A stretch of DNA of 22,241 nucleotides from Prevotella sp. UBA1378. GTDB lineage: Bacteria; Bacteroidota; Bacteroidia; Bacteroidales; Bacteroidaceae. The notes under the pieces were generated by a model, which saw nothing but the letters and a program-made list of their open reading frames with translations, had not been told where the DNA came from and did not search any database. The stretch spans positions 1 through 22,241 of the forward strand of contig DBRC01000061.1 of the NCBI GenBank assembly GCA_002305505.1, in the 5' to 3' direction. Below, piece after piece: positions 7,287 to 14,823 of the stretch. The translations under genes were made by a program, and so were the position numbers. Numbering within the stretch: the first letter of the stretch is position 1; every line of letters begins with the position of its first letter.

Positions 7287-7817
7287 ATGAAAAGAATCAT
7301 ATTAATAACAGGCGGGCAGCGGTCGGGGAAAAGCCAGTATGCCGAGCAGCTGGCTTTAAGCCTGAGCGATGCCCCCACCTATCTGGCCACAGCCCATATC
7401 TGGGATGAAGAGTTCCGCCAGCGCGTCGCGGTGCACCAGCAGCGCAGAGGCCGGCAATGGACCAATATAGAAGAGGAAAAATACCTGAGCCGGCACCGGC
7501 TTACGGGGAAGGTGGTTGTCATCGACTGCATCACGCTCTGGTGCACCAACTTCTTCTTCAGCCGCGAGAAGGCCGAATGGGAACAGCCGTCGGTTGACGA
7601 TGCGTTGAGCGAAATCAAGGCCGAGTTCGACCGTTTCACCCGGCAGGAAGCAACATTCATCTTCGTAACCAACGAAATAGGCAGCGGGGGCGTGAGCGGC
7701 AGTCTGATACAGCGCAGGTTCACCGACCTGGAAGGCTGGATGAACCAGTATGTGGCCAGCCATGCAGACGAGGTGATACTGATGGTGAGCGGCATCCCCG
7801 TGAAGATAAAAGGCTAA
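7287..7817 (+). CDS. cobU: bifunctional adenosylcobinamide kinase / adenosylcobinamide-phosphate guanylyltransferase
   Basis: CobU phosphorylates adenosylcobinamide and then transfers GMP from GTP to make adenosylcobinamide-GDP, the activated lower-ligand acceptor in B12 synthesis and cobinamide salvage. In this 176-residue protein the P-loop is GGQRSGKS (9-16). H50 in RVAVHQQRRGRQW aligns with the guanylylated histidine of Salmonella CobU (His46). The VTNEIGSG segment near residue 130 and the C-terminal VSGIPVKIKG are typical. I chose ATG 7287 over a GTG three bases upstream because it gives the standard MKRIILITGG start. It is the first gene of a cobU-cobT-cobS-cobC operon; cobT begins 26 nt after its stop. 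No cobalamin riboswitch is recognisable upstream. Confidence 0.94.
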   Translation: MKRIILITGGQRSGKSQYAEQLALSLSDAPTYLATAHIWDEEFRQRVAVHQQRRGRQWTNIEEEKYLSRHRLTGKVVVIDCITLWCTNFFFSREKAEWEQPSVDDALSEIKAEFDRFTRQEATFIFVTNEIGSGGVSGSLIQRRFTDLEGWMNQYVASHADEVILMVSGIPVKIKG

Positions 7818-7843
7818 AGGGCAGAATATAAAAACATTATGTT

Positions 7844-8890
7844 ATGAGGAAATTCAAGATTGAAAAACCGGACCAAAACCTAAGAGAAGCCGTCCAAGAC
7901 AAAATAGACAACCTGAATAAGCCGAAAAGCTCGCTCGGCAGGCTTGAGCAGTTGGCCATGCAGATATGCCTGATAGAACAGAAGCTGAACCCCACCCTGC
8001 ACCATCCATGCCACTTGCTGCTGGGCGGCGACCACGGCATAGAGCACGAGGGGGTTAGCGTGTCGCCGCGCGAGGTGACATGGCAACAGATGATCAACTT
8101 TACGAAAGGCGGAGGCGGGGTGAACATGTTTTGCCGGCAGCACGGTTTCGACCTGAGCATCGTCGACGTAGGCGTGGATTACGACCTGAGCGGCTGCCCC
8201 ACGATACTCAACCGGAAAATAGCCCGCGGCACCAAAAACTTCCTCTACGAGCCGGCCATGACCGTCGAAGAATTTGAGAAAGCCATCCAAACAGGTGCCG
8301 ACCTGGCCTACGACTGTTTCAACCAAGGCAGCGACATCATCTGCATCGGCGAGATGGGCATTGCAAACACATCGCCGTCGAGCATCTGGATGAGCCTGTT
8401 GGGAGGCATCCCGCTCAACGAGTGCATCGGCGCAGGCGCAGGCCTCAACCAGCTGGGGGTGCAACGCAAGCGGAACATCCTGCAGAAAGCAATCGACAAA
8501 TACCTGTCGATCGACGAGCACCACACCACCGTCGATACCATCCGCTATTTCGGCGGATTCGAGATGGTGGCGGCGATAGGGGCCATGCTGCGGGCTGCCG
8601 AGCTACACCTTATTATATTAGTGGACGGATTCATCATGTCGGCCTGCGCCATGGCTGCCATACAACTGGAACCCGCCGCAAAGGAATACATGATATTCGG
8701 CCACTGCGGCGACGAAAGCGGGCACCGCCGCATGCTCCGGCTGATGGACGCCGAGCCCCTGCTGAACCTCGGCATGCGGCTGGGCGAGGGCACCGGCGCG
8801 CTCTGCGCTTTCCCCATCGTGGACAGCGCCGTGAGGATGATGAACGAAATGAACAACTTTGAACATGCGAATATCACTAAATACTTCTAA
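7844..8890 (+). CDS. cobT: nicotinate-nucleotide--dimethylbenzimidazole phosphoribosyltransferase
   Basis: CobT transfers the phosphoribosyl group of nicotinate mononucleotide to a lower-ligand base such as dimethylbenzimidazole, giving alpha-ribazole 5'-phosphate for the nucleotide loop of cobalamin. The 348-residue length is normal. Family signatures are the N-terminal NLNKPKSSLGRLEQLA, GDHGIEHEGVSVSPREVT, GGGGVN, the GEMGIANTSPSS segment, and LGEGTGA near the C-terminus, whose glutamate matches the catalytic Glu317 of Salmonella CobT. The gene overlaps the start of cobS by 26 nt, which suggests tight translational coupling. The actual base used in vivo cannot be read from the sequence. Confidence 0.95.
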   Translation: MRKFKIEKPDQNLREAVQDKIDNLNKPKSSLGRLEQLAMQICLIEQKLNPTLHHPCHLLLGGDHGIEHEGVSVSPREVTWQQMINFTKGGGGVNMFCRQHGFDLSIVDVGVDYDLSGCPTILNRKIARGTKNFLYEPAMTVEEFEKAIQTGADLAYDCFNQGSDIICIGEMGIANTSPSSIWMSLLGGIPLNECIGAGAGLNQLGVQRKRNILQKAIDKYLSIDEHHTTVDTIRYFGGFEMVAAIGAMLRAAELHLIILVDGFIMSACAMAAIQLEPAAKEYMIFGHCGDESGHRRMLRLMDAEPLLNLGMRLGEGTGALCAFPIVDSAVRMMNEMNNFEHANITKYF

Positions 8891-9704
8891 ATGGTACGAC
8901 CGCATCTGGGCAGCGCTCATCTTCTTTACACGGCTGCCCTTCTGGCGAATCTACCAGCCGGACAAGGATGCGTACGCCGCCGTCGTTGAACACTGGCCCC
9001 TTGCAGGGTGGCTCACGGGAGGTGTCATGGCCGCCACAATCTACTTAGGAAGCATGGTGCTGCCCTACGCCGTCGCCCTGCTCCTTGCCATCGCCCTGCG
9101 CATGCTCATTACCGGGGCACTGCATGAAGACGGGCTGGCCGACTTCTTCGACGGGTTCGGCGGAGGCGGAACCGACCGCCAGCGCATTCTCGACATCATG
9201 AAAGACTCGCGTATCGGCACATACGGCGTAGCAGGCATCGTGCTGTATTTAGCGTTGCTCTTCGCCGCGCTCTACTCGCTTAACGACCCTGTCCTCGCGG
9301 CGCTGACCGTGCTGGCGGCCGACCCGTACGCCAAGATGGTGGCAGCGCAAATCGTGATGATGATGCCGTACGCCCGGACAAAAGAGGAATCGAAGAACCA
9401 AACCGTTTACCGCAAGTTCAATCTCCGCACCGGTGCAGCCCTGGCCCTGCAAGGGCTGCTGCCCATGCTCGGATATCTGTACCTGCGCAACCAGCCGGCT
9501 TATGGCCCCGTGGGCGGCCATCCGCTCGACTGGCAACCCGTGATTTTCATCCCCTGCATCGTGCTGTATTTTCTCTATCTTTTCATTTGGCGCAGGCTGC
9601 GCGGATATACGGGCGACTGCTGCGGGGCGCTCTTCCTGCTGGTGGAACTATCCGTATACCTTACCGTGGCCGCTACCCTTACACCGGTATTGCCGATTAC
9701 TTAG
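8865..9704 (+). CDS. cobS: adenosylcobinamide-GDP ribazoletransferase (cobalamin synthase)
   Basis: CobS is an integral membrane enzyme that joins adenosylcobinamide-GDP to alpha-ribazole (phosphate), releasing GMP and giving adenosylcobalamin (phosphate). It completes the pathway fed by the two upstream genes. The 279-residue protein has several hydrophobic segments. It carries the family motif GALHEDGLADFFDGFGGG around residues 85-103 and MKDSRIGTYG a little later; the acidic residues there bind Mg. The start is set at ATG 8865; a TTG two codons upstream is possible but less likely. The start lies inside cobT, with 26 nt of overlap. Confidence 0.94.
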   Translation: MRISLNTSKWYDRIWAALIFFTRLPFWRIYQPDKDAYAAVVEHWPLAGWLTGGVMAATIYLGSMVLPYAVALLLAIALRMLITGALHEDGLADFFDGFGGGGTDRQRILDIMKDSRIGTYGVAGIVLYLALLFAALYSLNDPVLAALTVLAADPYAKMVAAQIVMMMPYARTKEESKNQTVYRKFNLRTGAALALQGLLPMLGYLYLRNQPAYGPVGGHPLDWQPVIFIPCIVLYFLYLFIWRRLRGYTGDCCGALFLLVELSVYLTVAATLTPVLPIT

Positions 9705-9711
9705 GAACAGA

Positions 9712-10242
9712 ATGGAAGTAGTACTTATCAGACACACCCGCGTGGGAGTGCCCAAGGGCACTTGCTATGGATGGAGCGACGTGCCAGTAGCCGACACGTT
9801 CGAAGCGGAAGCGGCCGTAACGAAAAAGAACCTCGAACAATACGGTGCATTCGACCGAGTATACTCCTCACCGCTCACACGTGCCCGGAAACTGGCGGCT
9901 TACTGCGGATACCCTCATCCCGATACCGACGACCGGCTAAAGGAGATGAACATGGGCGACTGGGAAATGCAGCGGTACGACGAGATTGAGGACGACGCCC
10001 TGCAACGCTGGTACAACGACTACATGCACTTGGCCGCCACAAACGGCGAGAGCTTCCCCATGCTGTACCGCCGCGTGGCCGACTTTCTCGATGAACTGAA
10101 GCGGGAACCCTATCGCCGCACGGCTGTCTTCGCTCATGGCGGCGTGCTGATTTGCTCCGGCATCTATGCCGGGCTGTTTCCCGAAGAAGAGGCGTTCAGC
10201 CATCTCGTGGAATGCGGCGGCATACAGCGGATAGAATTGTAA
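9712..10242 (+). CDS. cobC: alpha-ribazole phosphatase (histidine phosphatase family)
   Basis: The 176-residue protein belongs to the histidine phosphatase (phosphoglycerate mutase-like) superfamily. It has IRHTRV at residues 6-11 (catalytic histidine), YGWSDVP, YSSPLTRARKLA, EMNMGDWE and FAHGGVL (second histidine). CobC removes the phosphate from alpha-ribazole phosphate or adenosylcobalamin phosphate in the last stage of B12 assembly. The specific call rests on its position 7 nt after cobS and on the CYGWSDVP segment, typical of CobC rather than of phosphoglycerate mutase. The usual RHG triad reads RHT, which I recall from other Bacteroidetes CobC proteins. Family is certain, substrate inferred. 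Confidence 0.86.
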   Translation: MEVVLIRHTRVGVPKGTCYGWSDVPVADTFEAEAAVTKKNLEQYGAFDRVYSSPLTRARKLAAYCGYPHPDTDDRLKEMNMGDWEMQRYDEIEDDALQRWYNDYMHLAATNGESFPMLYRRVADFLDELKREPYRRTAVFAHGGVLICSGIYAGLFPEEEAFSHLVECGGIQRIEL

Positions 10243-10299
10243 AACTGGGCTATGCCGCATATGCGCTGGCTAAAACCAACACCCAAAAAGATATAAATC

Positions 10300-10596
10300 A
10301 TGATAAAAATTTATGGAATGGCTACCTGTCCCGACTGCACATACATAGAGGAACAAGTAGCAGGCGACGAACGCTTCGAACTGATTGACATCGGTCACCA
10401 CGTGTGCTATCTAAAGGAGTTTCTGCGGCTCCGCGACAGCAGTCGGGTGTTCGACGAAGCCAAGCAGATGGGATATGCCGGCATACCCTGCTTTGTACTG
10501 GAAGACGGCACAGTAACCCTATCGGCAGAGGATGCCGGATTAAAATCAAGACCGGCTGACGGCCAGTCGTGCAGCATCGACGGCACCGGCTGCTGA
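10300..10596 (+). CDS. glutaredoxin-related thioredoxin-fold protein
   Basis: This small cytosolic protein of 98 residues has a thioredoxin fold. The redox motif CPDC lies at residues 10-13 right after the first beta strand (IKIYGMAT). A conserved cis-proline region, GYAGIPCFVLEDGTV, is near residues 57-72. It carries extra cysteines, including C34 near the middle and two at the C-terminus (SCSIDGTGC), which could bind metal or act in disulfide exchange. It begins 57 nt after cobC and is followed 30 nt later by an unknown gene, so it probably lies in the same transcript. A link to cobalamin metabolism is not shown by the sequence. Confidence 0.8.
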   Translation: MIKIYGMATCPDCTYIEEQVAGDERFELIDIGHHVCYLKEFLRLRDSSRVFDEAKQMGYAGIPCFVLEDGTVTLSAEDAGLKSRPADGQSCSIDGTGC

Positions 10597-10626
10597 TGCC
10601 GCATACGATATAATTAATATAAGAGA

Positions 10627-11001
10627 ATGGGAAGAAACAAATTTTCGCACGGCGAAATTACAGAAATAGCCAAACTGCTGCGCCAGAAGAATGCCGGCAA
10701 CCGCGGCCAGCAGAAACAGGTTAGGCATGTGCTGCGCGTAGACTACGGGTTTAATATCTCCGACTTCAATGAGCCGGGCAAGGCCTTCGGCGACGAGGAA
10801 CTGCACCAAGCCATTGCCCGCGGCGCCATCCAGATATTAGACGATGCCACCATCACTGCCATGAAGGAGAAACGCGCACGCGATAAGGCACGCGACGCTG
10901 CGCAGCAGGAACAGGAGGCCATAGCCAACGGCGCCACCGACTGGAAAGAGGCGATGAAGGAATGGGAGGCTTGGGAAAAGGAGAAAACGGATAAGGAATA
11001 A
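10627..11001 (+). CDS. conserved-looking protein of unknown function, highly charged
   Basis: I do not recognise this 124-residue protein. It has no signal peptide or membrane segment, so it is probably cytosolic. The N-terminal two thirds are basic (MGRNKFSHGEITEIAKLLRQ, then RGQQKQVRHVLR) and could fold as helices with a small winged-helix look. The C-terminal third from about residue 80 is a long Lys/Arg/Glu/Ala-rich helix (KEKRARDKARDAAQQ), possibly a coiled coil. Codon use and base composition match the neighbours, which supports a real gene. It starts 30 nt after the glutaredoxin-like gene and ends at a hairpin shared with hppA, so it is probably the last gene of the cob transcript. Confidence 0.7.
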   Translation: MGRNKFSHGEITEIAKLLRQKNAGNRGQQKQVRHVLRVDYGFNISDFNEPGKAFGDEELHQAIARGAIQILDDATITAMKEKRARDKARDAAQQEQEAIANGATDWKEAMKEWEAWEKEKTDKE

Positions 11002-11008
11002 ACAACGG

Positions 11009-11096
11009 GATATTTTTTTAGGCATGGGTTGCGCGGACTTCACGGTTTCAGCCGATTAATAACCGCGTTAATCCGCGTAACCCACACCTAAATATC
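11009..11096. terminator. long imperfect hairpin between convergent genes
   Basis: The left arm 11009-11037 (GATATTT, TTAGG, TGGGTT, CGCGGA) is largely complementary to the right arm 11072-11096 (TCCGCG, AACCCA, CCTAA, ATATC), with small mismatches and a T-run asymmetry. It fills the gap between the unknown plus-strand gene and hppA and reaches into the hppA stop codon. It most likely ends transcription from both sides, although the loop of about 34 nt is large for a classical terminator. Confidence 0.55.
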
Positions 11097-13296
11097 ATAC
11101 AAATGCTATCGTAAGGCCGGCCATCACGATGCTCACCATCGACATCAGCTTGATGAGAATGTTAAGCGACGGGCCCGACGTGTCCTTAAACGGGTCGCCC
11201 ACGGTATCGCCCACGATGGTGGCCTTATGGCAGGCACTGCCCTTGCCGCCGAAACTGCCCTCTTCCACCATCTTCTTCGCATTGTCCCACGCACCGCCGG
11301 CATTGGCCATGAATACGGCCAGCGTGAAACCGGCCGCCAAACCGCCGACCAACAGGCCGAGCACACCGGCAACGCCGAGCAGGAGCCCCACGGCGATGGG
11401 AATAGCAATGGCCAGCAGCGAGGGGAATATCATCTCGCGCTGCGCACTGCGGGTGGAAATCTCCACACAACGCCCATAGTCGGGCGTGGCCTTCCCCTCA
11501 AGGATTCCGGCTATATCGCGGAACTGGCGGCGCACCTCCTCCACCATCGACTGGGCAGCACGGCCCACGGCACCCATGGTAAGGCCGCAGAACAGGAAAG
11601 CGGCCATGGCACCGATGAAGGCGCCCACCAGCACCTTGGGGTTCATCAGGTTCACTTGGAAGAAGTTCATGAAATCGGGCATCGACGCTGTAGCCGGATT
11701 AAACACGTTTCCCGCTGCATCGACATAGCGCGCACCCTCCTCAACGGCACGCGCCATGGCTATCTTCACTTCCTCTACATAAGAGGCCAGGAGCGCCAAG
11801 GCCGTCAGCGCAGCCGAACCGATGGCAAAACCCTTCCCGGTAGCTGCCGTTGTGTTTCCGAGCGCATCCAGTGCATCGGTGCGCTGGCGCACTTCCTTGC
11901 CCAGCTCGCTCATCTCCGCATTCCCACCAGCATTATCGGCAATAGGCCCATAGGCGTCGGTAGCCAGCGTGATGCCCAAGGTGGACAGCATGCCCACCGC
12001 AGCGATGCCGATACCGTAAAGTCCGCGCGAGATGCTGCCGGAATCCATGCTCATATCAAAACCGTTGGCACAGAGATAACTCATCATGATGGCCACGGAG
12101 ATGGTGACCACGGGCACGCAAGTGGAAATCATGCCCGTACCGATACCCTTGATAATCACCGTGGCCGAGCCTGTCTGCGAAGCCTCGGCAATCTTCTGTG
12201 TCGGACGGAAACTCTGACTGGTGTAGTATTCCGTCGCCTGCCCGATAATCACACCGGCTATCAAGCCGCTGACAACCGAGAACGACACGCCCACCCAATT
12301 CTGGATACCGAGCAGATAGAGTATCACAAACGTGGAGACGGCAATAAGCAGTGCCGACACATTGGTACCTAAGCCCAGCGAGTGAAGGAGGTCTTTCATC
12401 GAAGCCCCCTCCTTGGTTCTTACTAAATAGATACCCAGAATCGACAAGAACACGCCGACAGCAGCGATGAGCATCGGGGCAATGACTGCACGCAGCTGCA
12501 TATCGCCGTTCATGGCAAAGGCCGTGGCACCCAATGCCGCCGTAGAGAGGATACTGCCGCAATAGCTCTCGTACAAGTCGGCCCCCATACCGGCCACGTC
12601 GCCCACGTTATCACCCACGTTATCAGCAATGGTGGCAGGATTGCGCGGGTCGTCCTCCGGTATATCCGCTTCCACCTTTCCCACCAAGTCGGCACCCACA
12701 TCGGCCGCCTTGGTGTAAATGCCCCCGCCTACACGGGCAAAAAGGGCTTGCGTGGATGCGCCCATACCGAAGGTAAGCATCGTGGTAGTTATCGTTATCA
12801 GGGAGGTCTGTTCGCCATGATAAAAATAGCTGAGAACCAGGAACCACAAGGCTATGTCTATCAAGCCTAACCCCACGACGACAAGCCCCATCACCGCACC
12901 GCTGCGGAACGCCACCTTCAGGCCTTTATCCAGCCCTTTCCGGGCGGCATTGGCTGTGCGGGCCGAAGCATACGTGGCCGTTTTCATCCCGAAGAAGCCG
13001 GCCAGTCCGGAGAAGAAACCGCCCGTAAGGAACGCGAAGGGAACCCAGGGGTTCTGCACTTTCAGCACATATGCCATGAAAGCAAAGACTAAGGCGAGGA
13101 TTACAAAAACGATTCCGACCACCTTATACTGCTGCTTGAGGTAGGCCATCGCCCCCTTCCGCACGTACTGGGCTATTTCCACCATCCGGGGAATCCCCTC
13201 TTCTTCTTTCATCATCGAACGGAAGAAAAGCCATGCCATCAGCAAGGCACAGACCGAAGCGACCGGTACAATCCAAAATACTACAGGAATGTTCAT
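11095..13296 (-). CDS. hppA: membrane-bound ion-translocating pyrophosphatase (K+-dependent type)
   Basis: This integral membrane enzyme hydrolyses pyrophosphate and pumps H+ and/or Na+ outward across the inner membrane. The 733-residue protein has many hydrophobic segments, as expected for about 16 helices. Active-site motifs are intact: DVGADLVGKVEADIPEDD (199-216), DNVGDNVGD (225-233), ATDAYGPIADNAGGNAEM further on, and the C-terminal GDTVGDPFKDTSGPS. E243 in ADLYESY matches the gate glutamate position. A484 in GNTTAATGKG is the residue of K+-dependent enzymes; K+-independent ones have Lys there. T91, F95, D147 and M178 lie where I recall the Na+,H+-pump signature of Bacteroides vulgatus, but this needs an alignment. 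The gene has its own upstream -7 box and is not tightly linked to the oxidoreductase genes. Confidence 0.95.
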   Translation of the reverse strand: MNIPVVFWIVPVASVCALLMAWLFFRSMMKEEEGIPRMVEIAQYVRKGAMAYLKQQYKVVGIVFVILALVFAFMAYVLKVQNPWVPFAFLTGGFFSGLAGFFGMKTATYASARTANAARKGLDKGLKVAFRSGAVMGLVVVGLGLIDIALWFLVLSYFYHGEQTSLITITTTMLTFGMGASTQALFARVGGGIYTKAADVGADLVGKVEADIPEDDPRNPATIADNVGDNVGDVAGMGADLYESYCGSILSTAALGATAFAMNGDMQLRAVIAPMLIAAVGVFLSILGIYLVRTKEGASMKDLLHSLGLGTNVSALLIAVSTFVILYLLGIQNWVGVSFSVVSGLIAGVIIGQATEYYTSQSFRPTQKIAEASQTGSATVIIKGIGTGMISTCVPVVTISVAIMMSYLCANGFDMSMDSGSISRGLYGIGIAAVGMLSTLGITLATDAYGPIADNAGGNAEMSELGKEVRQRTDALDALGNTTAATGKGFAIGSAALTALALLASYVEEVKIAMARAVEEGARYVDAAGNVFNPATASMPDFMNFFQVNLMNPKVLVGAFIGAMAAFLFCGLTMGAVGRAAQSMVEEVRRQFRDIAGILEGKATPDYGRCVEISTRSAQREMIFPSLLAIAIPIAVGLLLGVAGVLGLLVGGLAAGFTLAVFMANAGGAWDNAKKMVEEGSFGGKGSACHKATIVGDTVGDPFKDTSGPSLNILIKLMSMVSIVMAGLTIAFV

Positions 13297-13341
13297 AGGC
13301 TAATACACTATTAATGATTTTGTTTTAAGTTTAGACATCCG

Positions 13342-13349
13342 CAAATTTA
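13342..13349 (-). promoter_or_regulatory. -7 promoter element of hppA
   Basis: On the minus strand TAAATTTG (13349-13342) matches TAnnTTTG and lies 45 nt before the hppA ATG, giving a leader of about 40 nt. No proper TTTG box stands at the right spacing; a TTTG at 13365-13362 is too close (12 nt). Confidence 0.5.
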
Positions 13350-13458
13350 ATAAAAATTCCACAAATGGAGCCTGCTTGAAATGTAATAAAACAAGAAGAT
13401 TAACTAAAGTAAATATTTTAAGACCTTATTTAAGAAATACAGGCAGTTAGCAGGAACA

Positions 13459-13499
13459 AAAAAACAGCCACCCTGCTACAACGTGTGCCGGGTGGCTGC
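13459..13499 (-). terminator. intrinsic terminator of the oxidoreductase operon
   Basis: On the minus strand, 18 nt past the gamma-subunit stop, CAGCCACCC (13499-13491) pairs with GGGTGGCTG (13474-13466) as a perfect 9-bp GC-rich stem with a 16-nt loop. Seven T residues follow (13465-13459). This is a classic rho-independent terminator and separates this operon from hppA. Confidence 0.88.
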
Positions 13500-13516
13500 T
13501 GGCCATATATGTTTTC

Positions 13517-14062
13517 TTATTCTTCCTTCCGGATAATCTCCCGGCCGGCTTTCACGGCTTCCATGTTCAAGGGAATCAAGGCATGATGGCGCTCCGGCAA
13601 TGTTTTGTAAAGAGCTTTCTCTACGCCCTCGTCGCTTACCACCGGAGCCACTTGCAACAGTCCGCCGAGGACAATCATGTTGAACACCTTACCGTCTTTC
13701 ATTCCGGCAGCCTTGTCCATGGCATCGATGCGGTAGACGGTGATATCCTTGCGCGTGGGCGGATTGATAATGCCGTAGCTGTCGTATATCAGCACGCCGC
13801 CCGGTTTCACTTTGGATTCAAACTTTTCCAGCGACGGCTGATTGAGCACGACGGCAATGTCGAACGAACTCAAGATGGGAGACGATATTTTCGCATCGCT
13901 CACGATGACTGTCACATTGGCCGTACCGCCGCGCTGCTCAGGCCCGTAAGCAGGCATCCATGTCACTTCCTTGTCTTCCATTAATCCCGAATAGGCAAGG
14001 ATTTTACCCATGGAGAGCACGCCCTGGCCTCCGAAACCACTGATTATTATTTCCTTTTTCAT
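13517..14062 (-). CDS. 2-oxoacid:ferredoxin oxidoreductase, gamma subunit
   Basis: This is the gamma subunit of the CoA-dependent 2-oxoacid:ferredoxin oxidoreductase complex, the smallest core part in four-subunit enzymes. The 181-residue protein starts IIISGFGGQGVLSMGK, the conserved glycine-rich opening of the family. It also has the family-typical YGPEQRGGTANVTVI segment (residues 39-53). It follows the beta subunit with a one-base stop/start overlap (TAATG), so the two are translationally coupled, and it is the last gene before a strong terminator. The gene order ferredoxin-alpha-beta-gamma is that of Kor/Vor-type enzymes; the exact 2-oxoacid (2-oxoglutarate or branched-chain) cannot be decided from sequence alone. 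Confidence 0.9.
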   Translation of the reverse strand: MKKEIIISGFGGQGVLSMGKILAYSGLMEDKEVTWMPAYGPEQRGGTANVTVIVSDAKISSPILSSFDIAVVLNQPSLEKFESKVKPGGVLIYDSYGIINPPTRKDITVYRIDAMDKAAGMKDGKVFNMIVLGGLLQVAPVVSDEGVEKALYKTLPERHHALIPLNMEAVKAGREIIRKEE

Positions 14063-14823
14063 TAAATCGTATCCTTTAAATCCCCTTTAGGATAGTAATT
14101 GAACATATTTTCCCCCATCCACTTATTGGCATCCACGGGTGTCATCTTCCAACCGCTGCTGCAGGTAGATACTATCTCGACAAGCGAGCTGCCTTTGCCT
14201 GCCATCGACGCTTCGAACGCCTTGCGGATGGCACGCTTGGCACCGCGGATGGCAGCCACGGTCTCCACGCTTTGGCGGGTAACGTAGCACGTGCCCTCCA
14301 ACTGGGCGGCCATCTCCGTAATCTTCAGCGGATAGCCGTGCAGTTCCGGCTCGCGCCCATACGGGCAGGTGGATGTCTTCTGCCCCATCAAGGTAGTAGG
14401 GGCCATTTGCCCGCCCGTCATACCGTAAATGGCATTGTTGATGAAGATGATAACGATGTTTTCGCCGCGGTTCAGCGCATGGATGGTCTCGCAAGTACCG
14501 ATACACGCCAGGTCGCCGTCGCCTTGGTAAGTGAATACCAAGCGGTCGGGCCAAAGGCGCTTGATGCCCGTAGCTACAGCCGGTGCCCGTCCGTGGGCCG
14601 CCTCCTGCCAGTCGATGTCGAGATAGCGGTAAGCAAACACGGCACAGCCTACGGGGCAGATGCCTACGGTCTTGTCTTCCAATCCCATCTCCTCTACAAT
14701 CTCGGCAATCAGCTTATGCACCACTCCGTGCGAACAGCCCGGACAATAGTGCATCGGCACATCGTTCATCAGTTCCGGCTTTTTGTAGACCAGATTCTCC
14801 CGACTTATTATTTTGTTTTCCAT
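14062..14823 (-). CDS. 2-oxoacid:ferredoxin oxidoreductase, beta (thiamine-diphosphate-binding) subunit
   Basis: The beta subunit binds thiamine diphosphate and starts oxidative decarboxylation of the 2-oxoacid. The 253-residue protein has HYCPGCSHG (C27 and C30), VGCAVF, AHGRAPAVATGIK around residues 77-88, and the cofactor motif GDGD (101-104) followed by NN (129-130) and YGMTGGQMAPTT. Cysteines C27, C30, C56 and C60 are candidates for a 4Fe-4S cluster as in related beta subunits, but I cannot assign the ligands. It overlaps the end of the alpha gene by 16 nt and the start of gamma by one base. Substrate identity is not settled. Confidence 0.92.
   Translation of the reverse strand: MENKIISRENLVYKKPELMNDVPMHYCPGCSHGVVHKLIAEIVEEMGLEDKTVGICPVGCAVFAYRYLDIDWQEAAHGRAPAVATGIKRLWPDRLVFTYQGDGDLACIGTCETIHALNRGENIVIIFINNAIYGMTGGQMAPTTLMGQKTSTCPYGREPELHGYPLKITEMAAQLEGTCYVTRQSVETVAAIRGAKRAIRKAFEASMAGKGSSLVEIVSTCSSGWKMTPVDANKWMGENMFNYYPKGDLKDTI

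Noticed and set aside
11227..12372. Long open frame of 381 codons on the plus strand
   Set aside because: It is antisense to hppA, His/Gly/Arg-rich low-complexity sequence, with no promoter and no recognisable motifs.
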